A stretch of 64,000 nucleotides of DNA from Butyricicoccus pullicaecorum (GCA_018366035.1 JAGZIW010000003.1:62001-126000), one strand, 5' to 3'. Positions 15,077-23,829 are shown, counted from the stretch's first letter. The notes: generated from the letters alone by a model not told the origin. Translations and numbers: made by a program.

Positions 15077-15784
15077 ATGAACAGGATTGCAGAATATTTC
15101 AAACAAAGGTGGTTTTATTGGATTGCAATTGGTTTGCTTGTCTTTTTGCTTTTTGACCAGTTTTATACAGCGCCGCGTATGCGTGTATTTGGCACACACC
15201 ATGAAGTCGAAACACTGGTTTTAGATGCCGGACATGGTGGATTTGATGGCGGCGCTGTGAGTCCCAATGGTGTAACAGAGCAGGAAATCAATTTGCATGT
15301 GACAAAAAAGGTGGAAAGCCTTGCGGGGTTATTTGGAATCCCGACGGAGCTGACACGAAAGGACGGGAATGCGCTGGACTATGAGGCGGGACGTTCGGTG
15401 CGTGAAAATAAGGTTGCGGATATCAAAGCCAGACAGCATATCTGTGAGCAGATACAAAATCCGGTTTTTATCAGTATTCATCTCAATAAGTTTGAACAGT
15501 CCCGTTATTTTGGGGCGCAGGTCTTTTATGGAGAAAAAAATGCACAGAGCAAAGCAATTGCCGAGTCGATTCAGGCGGCGCTCAAAAGTGGGATTGCAAA
15601 CGGAAATCATCGCGCAGCAAAACCCGCAGGAGACAGTATTTACCTTATGCGTACCCTGACCTGTCCGGCACTCATTGTGGAATGTGGGTTCTTATCCAAC
15701 CCAGATGATGAGGCGGCGCTTATGCAGGACGCCTATCAGACACAGCTTGCAGTGTGTATTTTGGCGGGGTACTTACAGGCATAG
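15077..15784 (+). CDS. cwlD: N-acetylmuramoyl-L-alanine amidase, CwlD-like
   Basis: CwlD-type amidases remove peptides from muramic acid, needed for muramic lactam in the spore cortex. The 235-residue product has one N-terminal membrane segment (WFYWIAIGLLVFLLF) and an Amidase_3 domain with the zinc-binding LVLDAGHGGFDGGA, ENKVADIKAR, FISIHLN and the catalytic end LIVECGFLSNPDDEA. AGGAGG lies 8 bases before ATG 15077. The 246-base gap upstream holds the previous terminator and no gene. The gene is followed by radA after 31 bases. Amidase is secure; the CwlD role is inferred from length and architecture. Confidence 0.9.
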   Translation: MNRIAEYFKQRWFYWIAIGLLVFLLFDQFYTAPRMRVFGTHHEVETLVLDAGHGGFDGGAVSPNGVTEQEINLHVTKKVESLAGLFGIPTELTRKDGNALDYEAGRSVRENKVADIKARQHICEQIQNPVFISIHLNKFEQSRYFGAQVFYGEKNAQSKAIAESIQAALKSGIANGNHRAAKPAGDSIYLMRTLTCPALIVECGFLSNPDDEAALMQDAYQTQLAVCILAGYLQA

Positions 15785-15815
15785 AAAGAGATATCTTGAG
15801 TTTTCGGAGGAACAA

Positions 15816-17171
15816 ATGAAACAGAAAACAGTTTATTTATGCAGTGATTGTGGATACGAAAGTCCAAAGTGGTATGGAAAGTGTCCATCTTGCGGGGCAT
15901 GGAATACACTCAGCGAGTACAAGGTAAAGCCGGAAACGGCAACACGCGGGGTATTGACTGCCTCTGAGCAGGGGCAAAATAAGCCTGTACTTTTAACCGA
16001 AATTGACTCTGCCACAGAGTCACGCTTTCAGTCGGGGATTGGGGAGCTGGACCGTGTGTTGGGCGGCGGTGCTGTACATGGCTCTTTTGTGCTTGTAGGC
16101 GGAGAGCCGGGAATCGGAAAGTCTACCTTGCTTTTACAGATGTGTCAGGAGATGTGCAGGACTGCAAAGGTGCTGTATGTATCAGGGGAGGAATCGCTCA
16201 AGCAGATCAAGCTGCGCGCCAGCCGATTGGGTATCCGCTCGGCACAGCTTTTTGTTCTTGCAGAGACCGACATGGACGAGATCGTTCACGAAACCGATTT
16301 GCTGGAGCCGGATATTTTGATCATTGACTCTATCCAGACGGTTTATCGTCGGGATTTAACTGCCGCGCCGGGCGGTACGACCCAAATCAAGGAATGTGCG
16401 ATGAGCCTGATGCAATATGCGAAGCGGCATAGCGTGACAATTTTTATTGTGGGGCATGTAAATAAAGAAGGTACGCTTGCCGGTCCGAAAATTTTGGAAC
16501 ATATGGTGGATTGTGTGCTGTATTTTGAGGGCGAGCAGACCGGACCGTTCCGCTGCCTGCGTGCGGCGAAAAATCGTTTTGGTTCAACAAATGAAATCGG
16601 TGTGTTTGAAATGAGCGACCGTGGGCTGATGGAAGTGCAGAATCCATCGGCTGCTATGCTGGCAGGACACCCAACAGATGCGTCAGGCAATTGCATTGCC
16701 TGTGTGATGGAGGGCAGCCGCCCTTTACTTGCGGAGGTTCAGGCACTTGTCGCAAAGACACAGTTCGGTGTGCCGCGCCGGACGGCGGCTGGCGTGGACT
16801 ATAATCGTATGGTACTGTTGCTTGCCATTTTGGAAAAGCGTGCGGGATTGTTTTTGTCCGGCAGTGATGCCTATGTGAATGTGGTGGGAGGAATGCGGCT
16901 CGATGAGCCGGCGGCCGACTTGCCAATGGTGCTGGCAATCACTTCAAGCTTTCGGGACAAGCCCTTGCCGGAGGGGGTTATGAGCTTTGGGGAGGTCGGA
17001 CTGACTGGAGAGCTGCGTGCGGTGAGCTGTGCTGCACAGCGTATTTGGGAGGGGTATCGTCTGGGTTTCCATACCTGCATTATGCCGGTACAGGAGATTG
17101 GTGATGTGCCAAAGCAAATGAATGTGGTACAGGTCAAAACCGTGCAGGAGGCACTGCGATCAGTCTTATAA
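15816..17171 (+). CDS. radA: DNA repair protein RadA (Sms)
   Basis: RadA is a RecA-like helicase that extends D-loops in recombination and repair. The 451-residue product starts with a zinc finger (CSDCGYESPKWYGKCPSCGAW), given here as CSDCGY and CPSCGAW, then Walker A GGEPGIGKST near residue 95, the RadA-specific AAKNRFGSTNEIG near residue 253, and a C-terminal Lon-protease-like domain (FGEVGLTGELRAV). CGGAGG lies before ATG 15816; the open frame further upstream overlaps cwlD and is not used. The length is normal. Confidence 0.97.
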   Translation: MKQKTVYLCSDCGYESPKWYGKCPSCGAWNTLSEYKVKPETATRGVLTASEQGQNKPVLLTEIDSATESRFQSGIGELDRVLGGGAVHGSFVLVGGEPGIGKSTLLLQMCQEMCRTAKVLYVSGEESLKQIKLRASRLGIRSAQLFVLAETDMDEIVHETDLLEPDILIIDSIQTVYRRDLTAAPGGTTQIKECAMSLMQYAKRHSVTIFIVGHVNKEGTLAGPKILEHMVDCVLYFEGEQTGPFRCLRAAKNRFGSTNEIGVFEMSDRGLMEVQNPSAAMLAGHPTDASGNCIACVMEGSRPLLAEVQALVAKTQFGVPRRTAAGVDYNRMVLLLAILEKRAGLFLSGSDAYVNVVGGMRLDEPAADLPMVLAITSSFRDKPLPEGVMSFGEVGLTGELRAVSCAAQRIWEGYRLGFHTCIMPVQEIGDVPKQMNVVQVKTVQEALRSVL

Positions 17172-17249
17172 CTTGGTCTTTGTCACGTATAAAAAATTCA
17201 TTTTGTTCGCAAACTGACTCTGAGATTGTTTGCGGAGGGAATGATATGT

Positions 17250-18212
17250 ATGAAGCGTTATCGTTGGATATTGGCTGCAACAGCAGGAATTTTACTTGTA
17301 ATGCTTGGGATAGCAGTTCTGAACACACCAAAGCCGCTCGAAACCGTACACATTGTACAGGCAGCGCGGGAGAATGTTTATAACAGCATTTCGGTCAAAG
17401 GAACCGTTCAGGCAAAAAGGGAGGCACAGGAATTTGTCTATGCACCAGCACGTGCGGAAGAGTGTTATGTGGCAGCGGGAGATACGGTCAAGGCAGGACA
17501 GCCCCTATTGCGTGTCAGCTATCCTGATGTGGTAGGCGAGGACGCCAGACAGGCAATGGCAGATCTCATGGAAGATGCTGCCAATATTTCGATTTCGGCT
17601 GAGAGTGCTATGATAGAAGGAACCATCGTTCATGCCTCAATGGACGGAACAGTCGCCCAGATGCCAGAGGTGGGGACATTATTGCTCCCGGGCGTTCCTG
17701 TTGTGCGGATCGGCGATTTTTCTGACCTTTCTATTGATGCAAGGGTTCCGGAACTGTATGCCGGAGACTTGAAGGTGGGACAGCGTGCCAATGTAACACC
17801 AATTACGCCACAGGCAAAGACCATCTCTGCCACGCTGCATGAGATTGCACCATATGCAGTGCAAACCTTCAGTCTGACAGGTGGAAAGCAGTCAGCAGTG
17901 GTCAAGTGCAGTTTGAAAATAGAGGATCAAACATTGATGCCCGGGACAACGGTAGATGTCAAGGTGTTTACAGATACTGTTCCCAATGCTGTTACGGTGC
18001 CTTATGCCGCAGTCAGGCAGGACGGGCAGCAGCAATATGTGTATGTATGCGGCGCAGATGGAACATTGACGCGCCGAAATATTGAGACTGGATATCAGCT
18101 GAGCCGCGGCGTTCAGGTCAAAGAGGGACTGCAGGCTGGAGAATGGATTGTCTGCGACAGCAATCCAGAGTTATCTGATGGACAGCAGGTGATTTTTGAT
18201 GCGGCTGACTGA
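17250..18212 (+). CDS. HlyD/MacA-type membrane fusion adaptor protein
   Basis: The 320-residue protein has an N-terminal membrane anchor (RWILAATAGILLVMLGIAVL), lipoyl-like halves (ARAEECYVAAGDTVKAGQPL and VHASMDGTVAQMPEVGTLLL) and a beta-barrel with PNAVTVPYAAVRQDGQQQYV, as in MacA-type adaptors. The coiled-coil hairpin between the lipoyl halves is very short. GGAGGG lies 10 bases before ATG 17250; ATG 17241 is too close. Its end overlaps the next gene by 14 bases, so the two form one unit for export or extracytoplasmic lipid or peptide handling. Exact substrate unknown. Confidence 0.82.
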   Translation: MKRYRWILAATAGILLVMLGIAVLNTPKPLETVHIVQAARENVYNSISVKGTVQAKREAQEFVYAPARAEECYVAAGDTVKAGQPLLRVSYPDVVGEDARQAMADLMEDAANISISAESAMIEGTIVHASMDGTVAQMPEVGTLLLPGVPVVRIGDFSDLSIDARVPELYAGDLKVGQRANVTPITPQAKTISATLHEIAPYAVQTFSLTGGKQSAVVKCSLKIEDQTLMPGTTVDVKVFTDTVPNAVTVPYAAVRQDGQQQYVYVCGADGTLTRRNIETGYQLSRGVQVKEGLQAGEWIVCDSNPELSDGQQVIFDAAD

Positions 18213-19377
18213 TTTGCTGTGCTTATCATGGGGACAAGTCAGACGCGGACGAGTACGCAGCCTGCTATGCGGCTGTACCGTGGCAGTTGGTGTGTGTGCA
18301 ATGGCGGTGATTGGCGCCATCGGCACACTGGCGCAGAGCGAAATGCACGCGGCAGTGCGGACGATTGGACTGCGCGGAATGACTTGCTATCTGGAAAACC
18401 CGCAGAATGGAGAAGTTTTGACCCCAGCTTTTGCAGAGGCGGTACGCAATATCTGTCCAGAGGTTACTTCTGCTATGCCCATAAAATATCAGAATGGGCA
18501 CTATCAAAATGGGCATCACAACGGAAATGCAATGCTGTTTGGCGTCGGTGCAGAGATGCAGAAGGTGCTGGACGTAGAACTGTTGAATGGGCGATTATTT
18601 ACAGCCGGAGAAGCCGCACAAATGGTGCGCAAAGCGGTTATCAGCGAATCCTTTGCACACAAGCTTTTTGGACGCACAGAGGTTTCCGGACAGAGCTTTT
18701 ATTTGCAGGTCGGTGGACAAGAACAGCTTTTTGAGATTATTGGTGTGATTGCCGATCAGACACAATTGTTCAGCGGCATTGCAGGTGGCGCGATTCCAAC
18801 GATTATTTATCTGCCCTACGCATTCCTTGCCGATGCGGAACAGTCCGCCGATCAAGTGCTGCTCGCCTGTGCAGGCGATACGGAAACGCTCAAAACAAGG
18901 CTTAATACCATGGTGCGTGGTGCGGTCGGCTTGAAAAGTACCATTGGCGTTCAAAATTTAACCGGATATTTGGATATGATCGATGCACTGGCACAAAAAG
19001 CCGTGTGGGTTTTTCTGATGGTTGCCGGTGTGTCTATGGTTGTGGCACTGGGTGCAGTTGCTGGCGGTATGTTATCTGCCGCGCATGAGATGCGTGAGGA
19101 AATTGGTATCTATCGCGCGATTGGAAGCAGACAAAGTGATATCTTTCTGCTGTTTCTTCTGCAAGCATCGATCATTTGTATATTGGGTGCAGGGATAGGG
19201 CTGGCTATTGCACAGATACTCTGCCAGACTGCATCTCATGTTACAGGCTATGTGCTTACCATTCCGATTGGGCTGATTGCGGTCTGTGCGCTGCTTGCGG
19301 TGGGGTGTGGTATTTTATCTGGACTTGCACCTGCCATTCACGCGGCACACTTGGACCCTGTAAAGGCAATGAAATGA
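18199..19377 (+). CDS. MacB/FtsX-type ABC transporter permease
   Basis: The 392-residue protein has one N-terminal membrane segment (CGCTVAVGVCAMAVIGAIG), a large extracytoplasmic MacB-PCD-like domain, and three C-terminal membrane segments of the FtsX type (GVSMVVALGAVAGGML; IYRAIGSRQSDIFLLFLLQA; LIAVCALLAVGCGILSG, ending in APAIHAAHLDPVKAMK). The AIGSRQSDIF loop is where such permeases contact the ATPase, and HAAHLDPVKAM is the family end. No ATP-binding subunit is encoded next to it. The gene starts inside the adaptor gene, so translation is coupled. A terminator follows. Confidence 0.88.
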   Translation: MRLTDLLCLSWGQVRRGRVRSLLCGCTVAVGVCAMAVIGAIGTLAQSEMHAAVRTIGLRGMTCYLENPQNGEVLTPAFAEAVRNICPEVTSAMPIKYQNGHYQNGHHNGNAMLFGVGAEMQKVLDVELLNGRLFTAGEAAQMVRKAVISESFAHKLFGRTEVSGQSFYLQVGGQEQLFEIIGVIADQTQLFSGIAGGAIPTIIYLPYAFLADAEQSADQVLLACAGDTETLKTRLNTMVRGAVGLKSTIGVQNLTGYLDMIDALAQKAVWVFLMVAGVSMVVALGAVAGGMLSAAHEMREEIGIYRAIGSRQSDIFLLFLLQASIICILGAGIGLAIAQILCQTASHVTGYVLTIPIGLIAVCALLAVGCGILSGLAPAIHAAHLDPVKAMK

Positions 19378-19399
19378 CAAGATCTCCCTGATGTAAGAT

Positions 19400-19426
19400 A
19401 AAACCACCAGTTCAACTGGTGGTTTT
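19400..19426. terminator. Bidirectional terminator between convergent genes
   Basis: AAAACCACCAGTT and AACTGGTGGTTTT form a hairpin with A and T flanks on both sides, serving the permease (plus strand) and the Xer recombinase gene (minus strand). Confidence 0.88.
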
Positions 19427-19430
19427 GATT

Positions 19431-20459
19431 TTATTCGAGAGGTGTATGTTTTTTTCGCGTTTTGTGAGCGAGCGGGCTGCGCTCGGCGGCATCTTTTACA
19501 TTTTGGTCGGCAATATGTGTATAAATCATAGTTGTATCCACCTGAGAATGCCCAAGCACAGTCTGCAAGGTTCGGATATCGACTCCGTTTTGATACATTA
19601 GGGTCGCCGCTGTATGGCGCAGTTTATGCGCAGAATATTTTGTGGGATCCAGTCCGGCGGCAGTAATATATTTTTTAACCAGCCATTTGACCGTTTGTGT
19701 ACTGATACGGTTGCGGTTGCGGCTGGTAAAAAGGGCATTGCGGTCAGTCTCGTGCGGGGAAACACGGTGGGGAAGATACTGTTCAAGGGCATCTGTACAG
19801 GCTTCGTTGAGGTAAAGCATACGTTCTTTGTTGCCCTTGCCGCGTACACGCAGAGTGTTTTCCCGCACATCGGTCAGGTTTAACCCAACAAGCTCGGAAA
19901 CACGAAGTCCACAGTTTAGAAACAGGGTCAAGATACAGTAATCCCGCTCGGCATACTTGCCCTCAATGCTGTCAAGCAGGAGCATGGAATCATCTGCAGT
20001 TAGATAACGCGGCAGATTGCGCGGTTTTGCAGGAACTTCCAGCCCACCGGCAGGATTGCTTTCCAGTACATGCACCTTATCCGTCAAGTAGCGGAAAAAG
20101 GAACGCAGAGAAGAGACCTTGCGTGCACGTGAAACTGCGGACAAGCCATAATCAGTAGAGGGGCTATTTGCCTGTGTGGGGCGTTCTTCCCCGATATACG
20201 TTAGAAAGTCGTAGATATCTGTCAGTCGGATTGTTTTTAATAGTTCAACGTCCACATCATCAATCGAAATTTCTTCAAATGGACAGTCATGGGGAGCAAG
20301 TCTGCGGTTGATTTTGATAAACCGCAGAAACAGGCGCAGATCCAAAAAATATTCAAATGCTGTTTTGGGAGATTTTCCCCGAATGGTTGTCATGTAAACC
20401 AGAAAATCCCGCAAGAGCGGCGGCGCATCGTGTGCATACTCTGAAATAATATATCGCAT
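19431..20459 (-). CDS. Tyrosine recombinase, XerC/XerD family
   Basis: The 342-residue protein has an N-terminal SAM-like core-binding domain and a C-terminal catalytic domain. All catalytic residues are visible: Arg in CGLRVSELVGL, Lys in GKGNKERML, HxxR in SAHKLRHTAATL, His in LGHSQVDTT and Tyr in MIYTH. It is about 40 residues longer than typical XerC. I chose the ATG at 20459 because GGAGGG lies 6 bases upstream; an ATG at 20474 overlaps that site. No att site or prophage is nearby, so a chromosome-dimer or accessory Xer role is more likely than an integrase. Confidence 0.9.
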   Translation of the reverse strand: MRYIISEYAHDAPPLLRDFLVYMTTIRGKSPKTAFEYFLDLRLFLRFIKINRRLAPHDCPFEEISIDDVDVELLKTIRLTDIYDFLTYIGEERPTQANSPSTDYGLSAVSRARKVSSLRSFFRYLTDKVHVLESNPAGGLEVPAKPRNLPRYLTADDSMLLLDSIEGKYAERDYCILTLFLNCGLRVSELVGLNLTDVRENTLRVRGKGNKERMLYLNEACTDALEQYLPHRVSPHETDRNALFTSRNRNRISTQTVKWLVKKYITAAGLDPTKYSAHKLRHTAATLMYQNGVDIRTLQTVLGHSQVDTTMIYTHIADQNVKDAAERSPLAHKTRKKHTPLE

Positions 20460-20482
20460 AGAAAATCCCTCCATTACAGCTT

Positions 20483-20511
20483 ATTGTACTACGTTTTTGC
20501 GTCTGCGTCAA
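20483..20511 (-). promoter_or_regulatory. Sigma-A promoter of the Xer gene
   Basis: On the minus strand TTGACG (20511-20506) and TACAAT (20488-20483) are separated by 17 bases, 24 bases before the ATG. Confidence 0.72.
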
Positions 20512-20561
20512 AGCAGCTTTCGCAGGTATGATACGCTTTAGACTGATTCGGGATATCAACA

Positions 20562-20591
20562 ATCTCCCCCGTCAAAATGACGAAGGGAGAT
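20562..20591. other. Inverted repeat of unknown role
   Basis: ATCTCCC and GGGAGAT, with inner GTC/GAC pairing, form a hairpin between the orphan gene and the Xer promoter. The T-run expected of a terminator is missing in both directions. Confidence 0.45.
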
Positions 20592-20617
20592 GATAACTGC
20601 TCGATAAACTGAAATTT

Positions 20618-20947
20618 TTATTTTACATATGAGTTTTTGCTTACCGGATATAATTCAGTTTCCCAATACGCAAATGCTGGAACGACAACATAATCTTTAT
20701 CGAAATAGGATCTTATATATTGTGCCGCACGAAATTCTGCCTGTTTGTAGTTTGTAACATTTCCATTTTTATCTATTTCCAGAGTATTCATAAATATAGC
20801 AAATGCCTGTTCCGCAAAACTGCTTTCCTCTTTCAAAATTTCTCCGACATAATCAATTCCCTCCAACAAAGGGTATCCTATCGTGCCATGTGCAAACCAG
20901 TACGAAAATTGCCTAACGGCTCCGCAGACATACTTGCTCACTTTCAT
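20618..20947 (-). CDS. Small AT-rich orphan protein, unknown function
   Basis: I do not recognise this 109-residue protein with confidence. It has no signal peptide or clear membrane segment and contains aromatic-rich stretches VRQFSYWFAHGTIGYPLLEG and AFAYWETELYPV. Its size and composition resemble immunity-type proteins of bacterial toxin systems, but no toxin gene is next to it. GGAGGAAG precedes the ATG at 20947 on the minus strand. The gene and flanks are visibly richer in A+T than the surrounding housekeeping genes, which suggests acquisition from elsewhere. Confidence 0.65.
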   Translation of the reverse strand: MKVSKYVCGAVRQFSYWFAHGTIGYPLLEGIDYVGEILKEESSFAEQAFAIFMNTLEIDKNGNVTNYKQAEFRAAQYIRSYFDKDYVVVPAFAYWETELYPVSKNSYVK

Positions 20948-21079
20948 CTATTTACTTCCTCCAATCCAAATTTATTATTTAATTTTACATTATCATATTT
21001 TTATGCGTTATGCAATGGCAGAGTGAGATTGACGGTGTTCAGCGGTCTAAGAGTAAGAGGAACTGAAAATGGAGTTGTC

Positions 21080-21108
21080 TTGTATAAAGACGAAAAATAT
21101 CGTATAAT
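21080..21108 (+). promoter_or_regulatory. Sigma-A promoter of the radical SAM gene
   Basis: TTGTAT (21080-21085) and TATAAT (21103-21108) are separated by 17 bases, 33 bases before ATG 21142. Confidence 0.75.
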
Positions 21109-21141
21109 AAAAATAAATATGGAGAAAGGAAGAAACAGGTT

Positions 21142-22032
21142 ATGGAAGTGTTTGAACATTGTACGTTGTGTCCTCGTGCTTGCGGTGTTGACCGAACCCG
21201 AGGAGAAAGAGGGTTTTGTGGTGCTTCAGATGCGGTGTTTGTAGCAAGAGCTGCTCTGCATGAGTGGGAAGAACCGCCATTGTCTGGTGAAAATGGTTCA
21301 GGCACTGTGTTTTTTGCGCATTGTACGCTGGGTTGTGTGTTTTGCCAAAATCGAACCATCAGTCGGCGTACCGATGCGGGGCGGTGCGTAGATGCGGGAC
21401 GTTTGGCAGAAATTTTTTTGGAACTTGCGGACAAGGGTGCTCACAATATCAATCTGGTAACGGCTACCCATTATGTGCCTGTGGTCTGTGCTGCATTGCA
21501 AAGCGCAAGGGATCAAGGTTTGCAGATTCCGGTGGTATATAATAATGGCGGATATGAAATGGTGGACACCCTGAAAATGCTGGAGGGGTATGTCGACATT
21601 TACCTGCCGGATTTTAAGTATTACAGTCCCTATTATGCAAAGCTGTATTCCGGAGCAGAGAATTATCCCGATATTGCCAAAGATGCGATTGCGGAAATGG
21701 TGCGGCAAACGGGAAAGCCGCAGTTTGATCAGAAGCATATCCTGACACGCGGTACCATCATTCGGCATTTGATGCTGCCAAGCCTGCACACAGATACTGC
21801 ACAGGTGCTGCGTTATATTGCAGAACACTGGGGAGACAAGGTGCTCGTCAGCTTGATGCGGCAGTATACACCATTTGGAATGGAAAAATATCCAGAGCTC
21901 AACCGCAAATTAACCGAGCAAGAATATGCAGACGCGGTGGAACAATTTCATTCCTTGGGACTTTCCGGCTTCTTACAAGATGGGGAGTCGATTGGCGAAA
22001 GCTTTATTCCAGATTTTAATATGACAGAATAA
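21142..22032 (+). CDS. Radical SAM protein of the PflA-like/PflX family
   Basis: The 296-residue protein has the radical SAM cluster motif CTLGCVFCQN (CxxxCxxC) near residues 57-66, preceded by a second Cys set (CTLCPRACGVDRTRGERGFC) typical of the PflX group annotated as pyruvate formate-lyase activating-enzyme-like. Later segments are NINLVTATHYVPVV and YLPDFKYYSPYYAKLYSG. The true substrate of this group is not established. No formate-lyase gene is adjacent. GAAAGGAAG lies upstream of ATG 21142. Confidence 0.88.
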   Translation: MEVFEHCTLCPRACGVDRTRGERGFCGASDAVFVARAALHEWEEPPLSGENGSGTVFFAHCTLGCVFCQNRTISRRTDAGRCVDAGRLAEIFLELADKGAHNINLVTATHYVPVVCAALQSARDQGLQIPVVYNNGGYEMVDTLKMLEGYVDIYLPDFKYYSPYYAKLYSGAENYPDIAKDAIAEMVRQTGKPQFDQKHILTRGTIIRHLMLPSLHTDTAQVLRYIAEHWGDKVLVSLMRQYTPFGMEKYPELNRKLTEQEYADAVEQFHSLGLSGFLQDGESIGESFIPDFNMTE

Positions 22033-22105
22033 CCGAACAAAACCAAGGGAGCGGGTTGGGAAGAGCGGCAGGTGAACCGTATAAAACTGGATAGAGGAGG
22101 ATATG

Positions 22106-22312
22106 ATGACACTTCGCATGTATAATATTTTTGCTTTGCTGATAATTGCCTTTTTGCTGTATGTGATTTTTAGGGTGCATAACAGCCAAGTTAACCGGCG
22201 CACAAAGCTTTTGACACAAACAATTGCAGGTATTTTATTGATCGCTGTCATATTGATGATCCTGTTTCTGGACGCAATCGCAGTGGGAATCATTGGTCTT
22301 GTGCCAAGCTGA
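22106..22312 (+). CDS. Small membrane protein, unknown function
   Basis: About 68 residues with two hydrophobic segments (IFALLIIAFLLYVIF and AGILLIAVILMILFLDAIAV) linked by a basic loop (NRRTKLL). I do not recognise a family. GGAGG at 22096-22100 fits ATG 22106; ATG 22103 and ATG 22118 are alternatives. It lies between the radical SAM gene and a hydrolase gene on the same strand and may be co-transcribed with them. Confidence 0.65.
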   Translation: MTLRMYNIFALLIIAFLLYVIFRVHNSQVNRRTKLLTQTIAGILLIAVILMILFLDAIAVGIIGLVPS

Positions 22313-22345
22313 TTTTTTGAGAAATGCAGAAAAGGAGAGAGGGCA

Positions 22346-22954
22346 ATCGCGTATTTATTTTTACATGGTCTGGGGCAAACTGCAAAAGACTGGGACAGCG
22401 TTTTGCATGAACTGCATTTGGCAGAACCGATTCTTTGTCCGGAGCTAACTGTATTTTTGAAGGACAATACATATATGGAGTTATATGAGCACGTTTGTGC
22501 ATACAGTAAGACGCATACAGATTTACATATCTGTGGATTATCGCTGGGAGCCGTGCTTGCGCTCCAATATGCACTTGAGCACGAGGTAAGGTCTCTGATT
22601 TTGATTGCCCCACAATATAAAATGCCAAAGCAGCTGCTGAAGATACAGAATATCATCTTCCGTTTTTTACCCCAGCGTATGTTTTCTCAGATGGGACTGA
22701 CAAAGGAACAGATGATTGCGCTCACCCGCTCGATGGAGCCAATCGATTTGACTGCACAGTTGTCTCGGCTCCGGTGTCCTGTATATATTCTCTGCGGAGA
22801 AAAAGATGCTGCGAATCGAAAGGCTGCCAAGCAAATGGCGAATCGGATTCCGCAGGCACATTTTGATGAGATAAGCGGAGCGGGGCATACGGTCAATATA
22901 GATGCGCCAAGGGTACTTGCAGAACGGATACAGTGGTTTTATGAAGCATTATGA
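22346..22954 (+). CDS. Alpha/beta hydrolase with probable ATC start codon
   Basis: The protein has the alpha/beta hydrolase plan: first strand and oxyanion HG motif (YLFLHGLGQTAKDWDSV), nucleophile elbow GLSLGAVLAL with Ser, acid region PVYILCGEKDAANRKAA, and the catalytic His in GAGHTVNIDAP. The first in-frame ATG, GTG or TTG after the upstream stop is TTG 22403, which would delete the first strand and HG motif. ATC 22346 lies 8 bases after AAAGGAG and immediately precedes the strand, so ATC is the probable start, giving 202 residues. Substrate unknown; lipase or esterase-like. Confidence 0.8.
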   Translation: MAYLFLHGLGQTAKDWDSVLHELHLAEPILCPELTVFLKDNTYMELYEHVCAYSKTHTDLHICGLSLGAVLALQYALEHEVRSLILIAPQYKMPKQLLKIQNIIFRFLPQRMFSQMGLTKEQMIALTRSMEPIDLTAQLSRLRCPVYILCGEKDAANRKAAKQMANRIPQAHFDEISGAGHTVNIDAPRVLAERIQWFYEAL

Positions 22955-22993
22955 TATTTCACTTTTTCCAAAAATGGAACAAGCTCTGCGCAG

Positions 22994-23027
22994 AAAAACG
23001 GTGTGACCAAAGGTCACACCGTTTTTT
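22994..23027. terminator. Bidirectional terminator
   Basis: AAAAACGGTGTGACC and GGTCACACCGTTTTTT form a perfect hairpin with an AAA loop between the convergent hydrolase and dapB genes. Confidence 0.93.
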
Positions 23028-23039
23028 GATTGTATCAAC

Positions 23040-23810
23040 TTATTCAGCTGTCTGCGCTGCAATTACATGGCTCATATTATATAGCCCGGGCTGCGTCTGT
23101 GCAGCAAGGAATGCTGCCGCATTGACAGCGCCGGCTGCAAAGACCTCGCGGGAATGTGCAGAGTGCTTGATTTCAATGACTTCATCGCGTCCGCAGAACA
23201 GGACGCTGTGCTCACCAACAATGGTGCCGCCGCGAATCGAATGGATACCGATTTCCTCCGCAGGACGCTTGGCTCTGCGCGCATGACGGTCATAAATGTA
23301 TTCTGCATCGTAAGGCAATGCCTCAGAAACTGCATCTGCCAGCATCAGTGCTGTGCCGCTCGGCGCGTCCAGCTTTTGATTGTGGTGTGCTTCGACAATT
23401 TCTACATTATAGTCAGCGCCCAAAACAGATGCACATTTTTGAAGCAATTCCATCATAAGGTTGATGCCGATAGACATATTCCCCGAACGAAATACCGGAA
23501 TTTTGGTGGAAGCTTCGTCGATGGCTGCAAGCTGCTCAGCAGAGTGTCCGGTGGTGCAAATGACCACAGGCAGCTTATGTGAAACGCAGTAGGTGAGCAG
23601 TTCTTCGGTGACAGAAGCGTTGGAAAAGTCGATCACAACATCAGCATCGCCTGTAAATTCTGCGATATGGGAAAAAACCGGATAACCGGACAGCTGTGTT
23701 GTGTTGACGTCCAGCCCTGCAACGATTTGCAGCTCTGGCTTTGCAGCACAGATTTCTGTAATGACACGTCCCATACGGCCGTTGCAGCCGGAAAGAATGA
23801 TTTTTGGCAT
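23040..23810 (-). CDS. dapB: 4-hydroxy-tetrahydrodipicolinate reductase DapB
   Basis: DapB reduces hydroxytetrahydrodipicolinate in lysine and diaminopimelate synthesis. The 256-residue product has the NAD(P)-binding start IILSGCNGRMGRVI, the conserved EAHHNQKLDAPSGTALML near residue 150 and a C-terminal end VNAAAFLAAQTQPGLYNM. It is the last gene of the minus-strand asd-dapA-dapB operon, 19 bases after dapA, with a bidirectional terminator beyond it. Diaminopimelate serves peptidoglycan, and dipicolinate serves spores. Confidence 0.96.
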   Translation of the reverse strand: MPKIILSGCNGRMGRVITEICAAKPELQIVAGLDVNTTQLSGYPVFSHIAEFTGDADVVIDFSNASVTEELLTYCVSHKLPVVICTTGHSAEQLAAIDEASTKIPVFRSGNMSIGINLMMELLQKCASVLGADYNVEIVEAHHNQKLDAPSGTALMLADAVSEALPYDAEYIYDRHARRAKRPAEEIGIHSIRGGTIVGEHSVLFCGRDEVIEIKHSAHSREVFAAGAVNAAAFLAAQTQPGLYNMSHVIAAQTAE

Positions 23811-23829
23811 AGGGAGGACTCTCTTTCTA

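Noticed and set aside
20720..21244. Plus-strand open frame across the AT-rich orphan gene and the next promoter
   Set aside because: It overlaps the minus-strand gene, the promoter at 21080-21108 and the start of the radical SAM gene.
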